Origin: Chloroflexota bacterium
GTDB lineage: Bacteria > Chloroflexota > Anaerolineae > Anaerolineales > VGOW01
Assembly (NCBI GenBank): GCA_016197225.1
Contig: JACPWC010000065.1
Location: forward strand, 1-64,000
Reading direction: 5' to 3'
Length of the DNA: 64,000 nt
Part shown: in pieces, positions 18,243 through 25,998 of the stretch
Position numbering within the stretch: the stretch's first letter is position 1
How the letters are laid out: every line of letters starts with the position of its first letter
Position numbers and translations under genes: made by a program
Notes under the pieces: generated by a model
What the model was told of the DNA's origin: nothing
Seen by the model: only the letters and a program-made list of their open reading frames with translations
Database searches by the model: none

Positions 18243-18359
18243 ATGCTTCTAAAGAATCAACCAGCTTTGCGCGGAGCCAGACTCTGGCTGGCGTACCTGC
18301 AGAACATGGCTCTATTCGTATCCAGCCTGATCACCACCCTGCTCCGGCGCGGACGCTAA
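18243..18359 (+). CDS. possible 38-residue membrane peptide
   Basis: An ATG at 18243 lies 6 bases after GAGGAG and 20 bp after the SnoaL stop. The frame gives 38 residues: a basic N-terminus (MLLKNQPALRGARLW), a hydrophobic helix (YLQNMALFVSSLITTLL) and a basic end (RRGR). The ribosome site, position and amphipathic/TM character favour a real small protein, but there is no homology evidence and codon bias cannot be judged at this length. Confidence 0.4.
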   Translation: MLLKNQPALRGARLWLAYLQNMALFVSSLITTLLRRGR

Positions 18360-18380
18360 ACATCTAAGAGAGTGTCTTAA

Positions 18381-18465
18381 AAGTCGCTCAAAGCCCGCGT
18401 CCTCGCAGGCCCCTTCGGGCAACCGCGAGAGCGCGGTTGGAGAGCAGTTTTAAGACAGCCTCTAA
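18381..18465 (+). repeat. direct repeat copy B flanking a SnoaL-like gene
   Basis: Second copy of the unit at 17650-17733, differing at only a few positions and with one extra C in the loop. It ends just before the next SnoaL-like gene. A shorter relative with the same GCGTCCTCGC/GCGAGGACGC core lies at 25437-25480. Confidence 0.85.
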
Positions 18466-18493
18466 CAGACCGAGTCATAAGGAGTCGCCCGCC

Positions 18494-18934
18494 ATGTTCT
18501 CAAAATCCCCCTGCCCGGTTGCCGCCGTCACCCGCCTCCAACAAGCCTGGAACATGCACGACCCGGACGGCCTGGAGGCTTGCCTTCATCCATGCTATCA
18601 AAGCCTCCACCCCAATCACCCGGAGCGAAACTTTAGCGGGCGGCTGGCGGCCCGGCTGAGTTGGGCCGCCGTGTTCGAGGCCGTGCCCGACCTGCGGGCC
18701 GAGTTACTCCACTACGCCGTCATTAACGACACGGTCTGGACGGAGTGGCGCTGGCACGGCGAAGAGCACGTCAGCGGCGTTCCGTTTGAAGCTCAGGGTG
18801 TCATGATCTTCACCATCGCCGACGATCTCATCACCCAGGCGCAGGTGTACACCGAAATACTCGAAACCACCGGGCCGGACTGGGATCAGGTGTTGGACAA
18901 CCTGTTGCAGAACGACTCAGAGCAATCATTCTAA
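18494..18934 (+). CDS. SnoaL-like (NTF2-fold) protein
   Basis: The 146-residue product opens with AAVTRLQQAWNMHDPDGLEACLHPCYQSLHP and continues with VPDLRAELLHYAVINDTVWTEWRWHGEEHVSG and a C-terminal helix. This is the same fold as the gene at 17807 but clearly diverged in sequence. The ATG at 18494 is chosen because AAGGAG precedes it; the frame is open further upstream, but only through the direct repeat. Reaction unknown. It probably shares a transcript with the membrane protein 27 bp downstream. Confidence 0.82.
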   Translation: MFSKSPCPVAAVTRLQQAWNMHDPDGLEACLHPCYQSLHPNHPERNFSGRLAARLSWAAVFEAVPDLRAELLHYAVINDTVWTEWRWHGEEHVSGVPFEAQGVMIFTIADDLITQAQVYTEILETTGPDWDQVLDNLLQNDSEQSF

Positions 18935-18961
18935 TTCCCAATACTAAGGAGAACTCACATC

Positions 18962-19453
18962 ATGTCTGCCAACAGCAAATCCCTCAATCCTTCCGACACT
19001 CGCCTGAAAAGTTGGATCGCCCCGGCGATCCTGACGCTGGTACTGGCGGCGGTTGCCTTCATCGCCAGCCCCAACGCGCCGCTGGGCACGTTCTGGGCTC
19101 CGGCACCTGGCATCCCTCAACCCTCCAGCGCCCAACTGCCGCTGTTCATCCTCCTCAACCTCGCCGAAGCGCTCACCTTTGGCATGGGCGTGTCATTTCT
19201 GATCTTCGGCTACCCGCTGGTTCGGGCCATCTCGCCGGCGTCGGTCAACCTCACCCGCGCCACGCACATCTCAATTGCCTGGTTGCTCTTCAACTGGTGG
19301 CCGCACGACAGCCTGCACCTTCACGTGGGCCTGGAGTTGAACGGCCTGCTGGCAATCGAGTATGGCTTCCACGTCACGTTGATGCTCGCGGGCGCGATTG
19401 TGGCGGCATTCTTCCTGACGATCTTGCGCCAGCGCGCAACGGTCGAGCGATAA
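18962..19453 (+). CDS. integral membrane protein of unknown function
   Basis: The 163 residues have about four hydrophobic helices (residues about 18-36, 56-84, 97-118 and 130-155) and a His-containing loop (NWWPHDSLHLHVGLELNG). Similar His-rich loops occur in membrane enzymes and heme proteins, but I do not recognise the family. AAGGAG stands 10 bases before the ATG. Neighbours are a SnoaL-like gene and the following cytosolic protein. Confidence 0.8.
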   Translation: MSANSKSLNPSDTRLKSWIAPAILTLVLAAVAFIASPNAPLGTFWAPAPGIPQPSSAQLPLFILLNLAEALTFGMGVSFLIFGYPLVRAISPASVNLTRATHISIAWLLFNWWPHDSLHLHVGLELNGLLAIEYGFHVTLMLAGAIVAAFFLTILRQRATVER

Positions 19454-19523
19454 GCTTGCCGCCGGTTCGAGTTTGAACGGCCTGGCATCAATCATCGCCG
19501 GGCCGGTAAAGAGGCGTTTCAAG

Positions 19524-20135
19524 ATGAATACAAAGAACTTGATGCGATCATTCAATCCGGCCCGGGTTGCGTTTTACGAAAAAGAGAATTACGTGGCCTA
19601 CTACCAAAAGCGCTGGTTGCGGTTGTTGCGCGTCTCGGTGGGCATGGTCAAAGAATCCTTCAGCCTCTCGTGGCCGCAGGCGGTTTACGCCGCCTACCTT
19701 GTGGCCCGGGCCGAGATCGCCTTCGCTCCGTTTCCAACCAACAACGTGCCGCTGGCCGAAGCCTACATGCGCCGCTTCTACACCTTCATCAAGAAAGTTC
19801 ATCATTTGGAGTTTGACGTTGAACAAGTGGCGCGGCTCGACGTGAAGTGGTGGGAGATTCACCGCCGGTTGTTCGGGGACCCGCAGAATCAGGAGTTGGT
19901 GGAGGCGGTGGCGGCGCTGTACGCGGCCACTTACGGCGTCGAGTTGGAAAGCGTGCGCGAGGCGGCTTACCATCGTGTTCAGGGCATGTTGTATTCCGAT
20001 TACTGGGTCAACGCCGGCAAGCCGGAGAACAGCCCCCTGCTGGCGCAGGAGGAAGAAGCGTTACTCAAGTCGTACACGATTCTACGCGAAGCTCTGGCTG
20101 GGAAGCCGACCGAGGCGATGGCCGTCGCCGCTTAG
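19524..20135 (+). CDS. conserved-looking protein of unknown function
   Basis: The 203-residue product is soluble, mostly helical and rich in Tyr and Trp (ENYVAYYQKRWLRLLRVSVG, VKWWEIHRRLFG). There is no leader or TM segment. An N-terminal extension from TTG 19473 is possible, but ATG 19524 has GAGG upstream and is preferred. No domain is recognised. It follows a membrane protein and ends at a palindromic repeat before the DedA gene. Confidence 0.75.
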   Translation: MNTKNLMRSFNPARVAFYEKENYVAYYQKRWLRLLRVSVGMVKESFSLSWPQAVYAAYLVARAEIAFAPFPTNNVPLAEAYMRRFYTFIKKVHHLEFDVEQVARLDVKWWEIHRRLFGDPQNQELVEAVAALYAATYGVELESVREAAYHRVQGMLYSDYWVNAGKPENSPLLAQEEEALLKSYTILREALAGKPTEAMAVAA

Positions 20136-20145
20136 AAACCTGGTG

Positions 20146-20178
20146 AAACCTCACAGGTCTTTGAGACCTGTGAGGTTT
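20146..20178. repeat. perfect 15-bp inverted repeat (AAACCTCACAGGTCT)
   Basis: Arms AAACCTCACAGGTCT and AGACCTGTGAGGTTT surround TTG. It belongs to the AGACCT...AGGTCT repeat class also seen at 26601-26663, 56936-56965 and 62791-62823. It sits between two co-directional genes without a T tract. Confidence 0.85.
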
Positions 20179-20207
20179 ATAGATGAATTCTTGGGAGAAC
20201 CCATCAC

Positions 20208-20930
20208 ATGGAAAATATTACAACCGCGCTCGGCAGTTTCCTGGCAACCTACGGCCTGCTCGCTATTCTGGTGGTGATGTTGCTCAAAGAGGCGGGCGTG
20301 CCTGTGCCTGTCCCGTCCGACTTGATCATGATCACCGCCGGGGTGCAGGCCGCCACTGGCAGTTACGGGCTTCTGGAATTATTTCTGGCAATCGAGTTCG
20401 CCATGCTCGTCGGCGGCTCGGCGCAATTTTTCATGGCTCGCGGCGCAGGCCGCCAGTTCATCTATCGCATTGGCCGCTTCATCGGCCTCACTCAGGAACG
20501 GCTAGATCGGGCGATGGCGGCCTTGCAAAAGCGCGGCCCGCTCGCCGTCTTTTTAGGGTTGAACGTGCCGGGTGCTCGCGCCGGAATCATTCCGGCCTCC
20601 GGCCTGGCCGGGCTGGCCTATTCGGCCTTTGCTCCGGCGATGATTGGCGGCAGCACGGTGTTCTACGGCTGGCACATCGCTTTGGGCTACATCGTCGGGC
20701 CGTCGGCCACAGCCCTGCTCGAAAACCTGCACCTGCCGATCCTGCCCGTCCTCGTCGGTTTGGCCGTCGTGGGTCTGGTCGTCTGGCTCTTGATGCGCCG
20801 GCGGCGCAAAGAGTCGGTGCTGGATCGAGTCCATTCCTGGACAGAGGCGGCCTGCCCGGCGTGTCTGGCCATCACCGCCATTCAACAGGTGCGCGAGGCG
20901 CAAGCCGCTTCGCAACACGCCCACGCCTGA
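20208..20930 (+). CDS. DedA-family (SNARE-associated) membrane protein
   Basis: The 240-residue polytopic protein has the DedA core. The first helix pair carries the Glu and Pro-rich re-entrant loop (VVMLLKEAGVPVPVPSDLIMI). A second half follows (FLGLNVPGARAGIIPASGLAGL) with the Arg and Gly pattern of the family. DedA proteins flip undecaprenyl phosphate or phospholipids and use proton force. A basic cytoplasmic tail (MRRRRKE) ends the protein with a CPAC pair. The start at ATG 20208 follows GGGAG by 14 bases, looser than usual. Confidence 0.88.
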   Translation: MENITTALGSFLATYGLLAILVVMLLKEAGVPVPVPSDLIMITAGVQAATGSYGLLELFLAIEFAMLVGGSAQFFMARGAGRQFIYRIGRFIGLTQERLDRAMAALQKRGPLAVFLGLNVPGARAGIIPASGLAGLAYSAFAPAMIGGSTVFYGWHIALGYIVGPSATALLENLHLPILPVLVGLAVVGLVVWLLMRRRRKESVLDRVHSWTEAACPACLAITAIQQVREAQAASQHAHA

Positions 20931-20956
20931 CAAAACACGACGCATAGGAGGTCATC

Positions 20957-21829
20957 ATGAAAGACACACCCCTCATCAACGCTACCCCTGAGCAACTCGC
21001 TGATGCAGTGGAAGAAAACCTCTTCGCCCTGTTTCGCGCGATGGCGACTCTGCCCGGCAGTGAAATCGTCGAAACCGAAACTATCAGCCGCCATCTCGCC
21101 TCTCCTTCCAACCCAATGTTCAAAGGCGCCTGGCAAACACGGCTGACACCCGGCGGCCTGGATGCCGCCATTGACGAAACCATCGCCTGGTTTAATGCCC
21201 GCAACGCTCCATTCTTCTTTTGGTGGACGGGACCGGGTACTGAGCCAAAAAATATTGGCGAGCAACTGATGGCTCATGGACTGATCTCAATGGAAGAACA
21301 GCAACAACAACTCGCCCCCGGCCTCAAGTCCACGGAGTCCGGCGCACCTGGTATGGTTGCCGATTTACGCCAAATGAACGAAGCTGTGCTAACCCAGGCG
21401 CCGTCAGGCTTCACAATTGACGAAGTGGGTGATGAGACCGCCCTACACGAGTTCAAGCGGGTATTGATCGAAGGCTACGAGTTACCCGATCGGATGGCGC
21501 ATGGCTGGGTAGAGGCCGCTTTGCGCGCCGGTATCGCCAACATGCCGTGGAAGATGTATGTGGGCCGGTTAAACGGCGAGCCGGTAGCGACGAACATGCT
21601 CTTCAACGGCGGCGGTGTTGCCAGCGTATACGCCGTGGCGACCGTACCGGCAGCGCGCGGCAAAGGTATCGGCGGCGCGATCACCCTCAAGCCCCTGCTC
21701 GAGGCCCGCGATTTGGGTTATCGTTACGCCGTCCTGTTCTCATCCGATATGGGCGTTCATGCCTACGAACGCATCGGCTTTCGGTTGTGCGATGTCCGTA
21801 TCAATCGCTTCTTGTGGCGCAACACCTAA
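20957..21829 (+). CDS. GNAT-family N-acetyltransferase (first of a tandem pair)
   Basis: The 290-residue protein has a helical N-terminal domain (TPEQLADAVEENLFALFRAMATLPG, FFFWWTGPGTEP). A GNAT acetyltransferase domain follows (about 150-290): ATNMLFNGGGVASVYAVATVPAARGKGIGGAITLKPL, with the R/K-GxGIGG pyrophosphate loop, and a C-terminal YERIGFRL. It acetylates an amine from acetyl-CoA; substrate unknown. AGGAGG precedes the ATG. The next gene is a paralogue 15 bp away, so the pair arose by tandem duplication. Confidence 0.9.
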   Translation: MKDTPLINATPEQLADAVEENLFALFRAMATLPGSEIVETETISRHLASPSNPMFKGAWQTRLTPGGLDAAIDETIAWFNARNAPFFFWWTGPGTEPKNIGEQLMAHGLISMEEQQQQLAPGLKSTESGAPGMVADLRQMNEAVLTQAPSGFTIDEVGDETALHEFKRVLIEGYELPDRMAHGWVEAALRAGIANMPWKMYVGRLNGEPVATNMLFNGGGVASVYAVATVPAARGKGIGGAITLKPLLEARDLGYRYAVLFSSDMGVHAYERIGFRLCDVRINRFLWRNT

Positions 21830-21844
21830 AGAAAGGATTTTACC

Positions 21845-22669
21845 ATGCCCGATACACCACTGACCCAGGCCACCCCCGAGCGACTCGCCGATGCGGTGGA
21901 AGAAAACCTCTTTTCCATGTTTCGCGCCTCGACGCAGGCACTGGGCGGCGAAATAGAGGAGACTACTAAACTCAGCCGCTTCCATTGCCCGCCCATGAGT
22001 CCGATCTTCAAAGCGGCCTGGGCCGCGCACCTCGCGCCCGACGAAGCAGACGCAGTCATTGACGACACTGTTGCCTGGTTCAAAACTCGCAACGCGCCGT
22101 TCTTCTTCTGGTGGACGGGAAGCGGCACTCAGCCCGCTGACCTCGGCGAACGGCTGGTAGCGCGCGGCTTCAGCGTCTTTGAAAAAGACGCCCCGGCGAT
22201 GGTGGCCGACATTGAGCAGTTGAACTGGGACAACCCGCGCCCCTCGGAACTGCGGGTTGAACCGGTGGCAAACGAAGAGCAACTGATGCAGTGGAAGCGC
22301 GTCTTCATCGAGTCGTTCGACATTCCAGAGTTCGCCGGGCAGGCCTGGGTGGATGCCACTCACACGGTAGGGTTTGGAAAGACTCCGTGGCACATGCTTT
22401 TGGGCACGCTTGACGGCGAACCGGCCTGCTGTGGCTTCCTCTTTTGCGGCGCGGGCGTGGCCGGACTCATCGGCCTGGGCACCTTGCCCGCCTTCCGGGG
22501 CAAAGGCATTGGCAGTGCCATGCAGTTGGAACGCCTGCGAATTGCGCGTGAGTTAGGCTACCGCTACGCCGTCCTCTTCGCCAGCGAGATGGGGCGCTCA
22601 CCGTATCTCAAACTGGGCTTTCAAGACACGGGCCGCCGGGTAAGTCGTTACCTGTGGCGGAACTCATAA
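21845..22669 (+). CDS. GNAT-family N-acetyltransferase (second of a tandem pair)
   Basis: The 274 residues repeat the plan of the preceding gene: ATPERLADAVEENLFSMFRAS, NAPFFFWWTGSGTQP, then the acetyl-CoA loop TLPAFRGKGIGSAMQLERL and YLKLGFQDTG. The two proteins are highly alike in the N-terminal domain and more divergent in the acceptor part, suggesting the duplicates may differ in substrate. AAAGGA lies just upstream of the ATG. Co-transcription with its neighbour is likely from the 15-bp gap. Confidence 0.9.
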   Translation: MPDTPLTQATPERLADAVEENLFSMFRASTQALGGEIEETTKLSRFHCPPMSPIFKAAWAAHLAPDEADAVIDDTVAWFKTRNAPFFFWWTGSGTQPADLGERLVARGFSVFEKDAPAMVADIEQLNWDNPRPSELRVEPVANEEQLMQWKRVFIESFDIPEFAGQAWVDATHTVGFGKTPWHMLLGTLDGEPACCGFLFCGAGVAGLIGLGTLPAFRGKGIGSAMQLERLRIARELGYRYAVLFASEMGRSPYLKLGFQDTGRRVSRYLWRNS

Positions 22670-22688
22670 CTTCAGGAGTATAAAGAAA

Positions 22689-23081
22689 ATGGACAAACCT
22701 CTCTCCACCCTCACCAAAATTTTGTTGATCGTCTGGGCAGTCGTCACCATTCCGGGCGGCCTGGCGCTGGTCTTCTACCCGCCGTTCGCCACCCTCGTCG
22801 TCTGGCCGCCGCCACTGGCCGCCATCCCCGCCTTTCACGCGCAACTCAACGGCGCAATCGGAATCGCAACCGGCGTGGCCTCGATCATAGCCCTGCGGCA
22901 AAACCGCCGGGGCGGCGCGCAGCCAATGATTGGCATGTATGTGGCTTACGCCCTCGCCGCCGAGTTTGTGGCCATCACCAACGTCCTGGCCGGGCCGGTG
23001 GCCTGGACGGTCTGGCTCTATATCGGCCTCGGCATCTTCTACCTCGTCTCGTCATTCATCGTCTGGCGGCAGGGCCAATGA
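22689..23081 (+). CDS. small membrane protein of unknown function
   Basis: The 130 residues form about four transmembrane helices (ILLIVWAVVTIPGGLALVF, AQLNGAIGIATGVASIIAL, GMYVAYALAAEFVAITNVL, VWLYIGLGIFYLVSSFIV). It overlaps the next gene by ATGA. No motif suggests a function; four-helix proteins of this size near ECF sigma factors sometimes act as partners, but that is only a positional hint. Confidence 0.78.
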   Translation: MDKPLSTLTKILLIVWAVVTIPGGLALVFYPPFATLVVWPPPLAAIPAFHAQLNGAIGIATGVASIIALRQNRRGGAQPMIGMYVAYALAAEFVAITNVLAGPVAWTVWLYIGLGIFYLVSSFIVWRQGQ

Positions 23082-23827
23082 GCGCCAAAGCTAACATCAT
23101 CCCAACCAGCGCGGCGGCCACGGCCAGCGAGGGGCTGAACAAGATTCACGCCCTGCTGGCCGTGCAGACCATCGTCATCATTCTCGGCTCGATCAACCGT
23201 CTCGGCACGCTCACGCTGGGCTACGTTGCGCCCAACGAGTTTCTGCGCTGGGTGGACTTTCACAACATGCTCACCCTGCCGCTGATCAGCCTGACCGCGT
23301 TTTACTTGTTGAAGAAGCAAATCGAGGGCGGCGCTCAACGGGGAAGCCGCCACCTGTTCCTCAGCCTTGTTTTCATCGTCGGCATTTATCTGCTGGGGGC
23401 CAGCTACGGTGATCACGAAGTGACCAATTATCTGCACGCCCGCTTCTGCCCGAATGACGAGTCGAATGCGCTCTGCAACATTGTCATCTTCAACGACGAC
23501 GAGTTTTCGCACTGGGTGTTCTTCACCGGCTTTGTGTTTGTCAACGCCGCCCTCATGCTTTTGCAGGCGCTCTTTCCGCGTCAAATTCCACTCTCCAATC
23601 TCGACAAATCTCTACTGGCTTTCAACGGCCTCTTCATCGGCGCTGGAATTTTTGCCAACCTGGCCTTTGAGGTGATCGGGCTGGATTTGTACATCGTCGC
23701 CCTGTTAGCGGCGCTCGCCCTGTGGCTGTTGTGGCGGCGCGGCCCTCAGCCGCTGGTCGTCTATTACAGCGTTGCTTACAGCCTGGGGCTGATCGCCACC
23801 GCCGTCTACAAAATCGCCAGCGGCTAA
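23078..23827 (+). CDS. membrane protein of unknown function
   Basis: The 249-residue product has about seven hydrophobic helices and an outer loop with His, Cys and acidic residues (GDHEVTNYLHARFCPNDESNALCN, FNDDEFSHWVFF). Those could bind a metal or form a disulfide. It is translationally coupled to the preceding gene and ends 6 bp before the ECF sigma-factor gene, so the three probably share a transcript. A sensing or anti-sigma role is conceivable but no anti-sigma fold is seen. Confidence 0.78.
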   Translation: MSAKANIIPTSAAATASEGLNKIHALLAVQTIVIILGSINRLGTLTLGYVAPNEFLRWVDFHNMLTLPLISLTAFYLLKKQIEGGAQRGSRHLFLSLVFIVGIYLLGASYGDHEVTNYLHARFCPNDESNALCNIVIFNDDEFSHWVFFTGFVFVNAALMLLQALFPRQIPLSNLDKSLLAFNGLFIGAGIFANLAFEVIGLDLYIVALLAALALWLLWRRGPQPLVVYYSVAYSLGLIATAVYKIASG

Positions 23828-23833
23828 ATCATC

Positions 23834-24406
23834 ATGTCCGAGTTAACCGATGTTGAACTGATCGCCCGCGTCCAGCGGGGCGAACCGGCGGCGCTGGAGG
23901 CGCTTTACGACCGTTACGCGCCCTGGATGCTGGGCCTGGCGGCGCGGCTGGTGGGCCAGCGCGAGGCGGCGGAAGACATTCTGCAAGAGGCGTTCTTTCA
24001 GGTTTGGCAACGCGCCGAGACGTTCAACCCGGCGCGCGGGGCCTTCCCGGCCTGGCTGATTACCATCGTTCGCAGTCGGAGCATTGACCACCTGCGGCGG
24101 CGCAGCACCCGGCCTGCCGACGACGCTTTCACGCACGAGGCCTGGGCCGACCTGCCCGACCCCAATTTCGACGTGTTGACCATCGTCTCACAACAAGAAC
24201 GGCGGCTCTGGATTCAGGGGGCGCTGGCCTGCTTGCCGGAGGATCAACGGCAGGTGGTCGAGCTGTCCTTTTTCGGCGGCCTCACCCGGCGCGAGATCGC
24301 CGCCCGGCTCTGCCTGCCAGAGGGCACCATCCACACCCGGGCCCGGCTGGCTTTGCAAAAGCTTCGTAGTTTGCTGGAGCCGGGCTTTCTGATAGAAGTA
24401 AATTGA
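23834..24406 (+). CDS. ECF-type RNA polymerase sigma factor
   Basis: The 190-residue protein has sigma region 2 (ALEALYDRYAPWMLGLAARLVG, AEDILQEAFFQVWQRAETF, FPAWLITIVRSRSIDHLRRR) and region 4 (ACLPEDQRQVVELSFFGGLTRREIAARLCLPEGTIHTRARLALQKLR). It would direct polymerase to a small regulon. No gene for a zinc-containing anti-sigma factor follows; the two upstream membrane genes are the only nearby candidates for control. The protein lacks the SnoaL-type C-terminal extension of ECF41, although SnoaL-like genes lie just downstream. Confidence 0.93.
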   Translation: MSELTDVELIARVQRGEPAALEALYDRYAPWMLGLAARLVGQREAAEDILQEAFFQVWQRAETFNPARGAFPAWLITIVRSRSIDHLRRRSTRPADDAFTHEAWADLPDPNFDVLTIVSQQERRLWIQGALACLPEDQRQVVELSFFGGLTRREIAARLCLPEGTIHTRARLALQKLRSLLEPGFLIEVN

Positions 24407-24468
24407 GCACCGATTGATCTGGAAATTGAGCAGTGATGAGGCCTATACTCAAAGTCAATCTGAACGGG

Positions 24469-24479
24469 AGGAGGTGATC
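24469..24479 (+). promoter_or_regulatory. exact anti-Shine-Dalgarno complement without a start codon behind it
   Basis: AGGAGGTGATC matches the 3' end of 16S rRNA over its whole length, but no ATG, GTG or TTG stands 5-12 bases downstream. The monooxygenase start at 24553 has its own AAAGGAG. The site lies in the 146-bp gap behind the sigma-factor gene and may be a leader that holds ribosomes, or chance. Confidence 0.35.
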
Positions 24480-24552
24480 TATCGGCAAACAATTCGTTCT
24501 CATCTTGCCCATCCGTTCCAAGCTACACCCATTCATAAAAGGAGATCAGCCT

Positions 24553-24846
24553 ATGTACGCAAGAGTAGTCACTGTCCAAATTCAGCCCAATAAGCTGGAC
24601 GAAGCCACCCGCCTCTTTCGGGAGTCGGTGGTGCCAGCGGCCAAGCAACAGAAAGGCTTCAAAAGCATTATGCTGTTGACCGACCGTAACACGGGCAAGG
24701 GCGTGTCCGTCGGCCTCTGGGAGACAGAAGCCGATTTGATGGCGAATGAGGAGTCCGGCTATTTCCGGGAACAACTTGCCAAATTTGGCGGGCTTCTCGC
24801 CGCGCCGCCTGTCCGGGAAGCCTATGAGGTCAGCGTCCAGGCATAG
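24553..24846 (+). CDS. antibiotic biosynthesis monooxygenase (ABM) domain protein
   Basis: The 97-residue ferredoxin-like protein has the ABM layout (YARVVTVQIQPNKLDEATRLFRE, KGFKSIMLLTDRNTGKGVSVGLWETEADL). Such dimeric proteins oxidise quinols or degrade heme, or simply bind small molecules. The ATG at 24553 behind AAAGGAG is chosen over a TTG at 24505. It lies between a sigma-factor gene and two SnoaL-like genes, in a cluster of small alpha/beta-barrel proteins. Confidence 0.85.
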   Translation: MYARVVTVQIQPNKLDEATRLFRESVVPAAKQQKGFKSIMLLTDRNTGKGVSVGLWETEADLMANEESGYFREQLAKFGGLLAAPPVREAYEVSVQA

Positions 24847-24918
24847 ATACTCGTGTCAATTGCTCCGGCGCAATTGCCGCGCTGGAGCAAACAATTTTCC
24901 AGGAAAGGAAACCATCCC

Positions 24919-25341
24919 ATGTCTACCGAACAAAACAAAGCCGTCGCCAGCCGCACTGTCGAGGCCATCAACGCCGGCGATATGTCCCAGTTTGAGAGTC
25001 TGATCGCACCGAACGCGGTCGAGCACGCCGCCCCGCCTGGCATGCCGCCCACCCGTGAGACGGCGGTACAGTTCTTCACCATGTTACGCGCCGCCTTCCC
25101 CGACCTTCATTACCACATTGAGGACGTGGTGGCCGAAGGCGATATGGTCGTGCAACGGGCAACCGCTCATGGCACGATGAAAGGCGATTTTCTGGGCATG
25201 CCGGCCACCGGCAAGAGCGCAGCCTGGGGTGAAATGCACATCGTTCGCGTGAAAGACGGCAAGATCGTCGAGCACTGGGCCAACATTGACCAGCTTGGCA
25301 TGTTGCAACAACTTGGCCTGGCCCCAGCGCCGGGCGGCTAG
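24919..25341 (+). CDS. SnoaL-like ester-cyclase-type protein
   Basis: The 140-residue NTF2-fold protein has the ester-cyclase (COG5485/SnoaL) pattern: VEAINAGDMSQFESLIAPNAVEH, FPDLHYHIEDVVAEGDMVVQRATAHGTMKGDF, PATGKSAAWGEMHIVRVKDGKIVEHWANID. The His and Asp of the polyketide-cyclase pocket are present in those motifs. AGGAAAGG lies before the ATG at 24919. It closely resembles the next gene (MSxEQNKA start, GMLQQLG end), so they are recent paralogues. Confidence 0.88.
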   Translation: MSTEQNKAVASRTVEAINAGDMSQFESLIAPNAVEHAAPPGMPPTRETAVQFFTMLRAAFPDLHYHIEDVVAEGDMVVQRATAHGTMKGDFLGMPATGKSAAWGEMHIVRVKDGKIVEHWANIDQLGMLQQLGLAPAPGG

Positions 25342-25361
25342 TGATCTGGCAAACAGGCAGT

Positions 25362-25388
25362 GTAGGGCGAGTTGGCAACTCGCCCTAC
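25362..25388. repeat. palindromic repeat (GTAGGGCGAGTT arms)
   Basis: Arms GTAGGGCGAGTT and AACTCGCCCTAC surround GGC. It belongs to the TAGGG...CCCTA class found at 2084, 2662 and 59371. It lies just behind a SnoaL-like gene. Confidence 0.8.
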
Positions 25389-25394
25389 GGTTGC

Positions 25395-25506
25395 TTGCAC
25401 TTCTGAACCGACAAGAACTGAAAATTGCTCTTAGCCTGCGTCCTCGCGGGTGTTCCCAACCGCGAGGACGCGGTTGGGGAGCATTTGCACTTCTGAACCG
25501 ACAAGA
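25395..25506 (+). repeat. 22-bp direct repeats bracketing a hairpin
   Basis: TTGCACTTCTGAACCGACAA begins both copies (25395-25416 and 25485-25506), exactly 90 bp apart. Between them lies a hairpin with stems GCGTCCTCGCGG and CCGCGAGGACGC, a relative of the repeats at 17650 and 18381. The arrangement looks like a tandem-duplicated or inserted repeat unit. Confidence 0.75.
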
Positions 25507-25529
25507 GCGTAAGCACAAAGGAGGCTCTC

Positions 25530-25952
25530 ATGTCAGCCGAACAAAACAAGGCCCTCGTCCGCCGCCTCTTCGACGAGTTCTATCCTGGCAACGTGGACGT
25601 GGCCGACGAAATCTTTGCCGCCCAGGTTGAATTGAACGACTCTGGCAAGGCAATGACAGTCACGCCTGAAGACCTGAAACAGCGTCACCGGGCGCAGTTG
25701 GCCGCCATGCCCGATTGCACCATCACGCTTGAAGATATGGTGGGCGAAGGCGACAAAGTAGCCTATCGCTGGACATTGCGCGGCACGCAAACCGGCCCAT
25801 CGCGCGGCATTCCGCCCACCGGCAAGCACGCCGTCATGTCGGGCACAACCATCATGCGCATTGCCAACGGCAAGATCGTCGCCGGCTGGCACAACTACGA
25901 CATGCTTGGCCTCTTGCAACAACTCGGCGTGATTCCAACACCCGGCCAGTAA
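25530..25952 (+). CDS. SnoaL-like ester-cyclase-type protein
   Basis: The 140 residues repeat the fold and motifs of the gene at 24919: EQNKALVRRLFDEFYPGNVDVADEIFA, PDCTITLEDMVGEGDKVAYRWTLRGTQTG, PPTGKHAVMSGTTIMRIANGKIVAGWHNYDMLGLLQQLG. AAAGGAGG precedes the ATG. It is separated from its paralogue by two repeats, which may have been involved in the duplication. Substrate unknown. Confidence 0.88.
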   Translation: MSAEQNKALVRRLFDEFYPGNVDVADEIFAAQVELNDSGKAMTVTPEDLKQRHRAQLAAMPDCTITLEDMVGEGDKVAYRWTLRGTQTGPSRGIPPTGKHAVMSGTTIMRIANGKIVAGWHNYDMLGLLQQLGVIPTPGQ

Positions 25953-25998
25953 ATTTCCACTTCCATAAGCTATCTGACGAAAGCACAGGAGACACAAG

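Noticed and set aside
17650-18465. Composite transposon formed by the direct repeats
   Set aside because: The repeats contain no transposase or terminal inverted repeats and there is no target duplication; better described as recombination-prone repeats.
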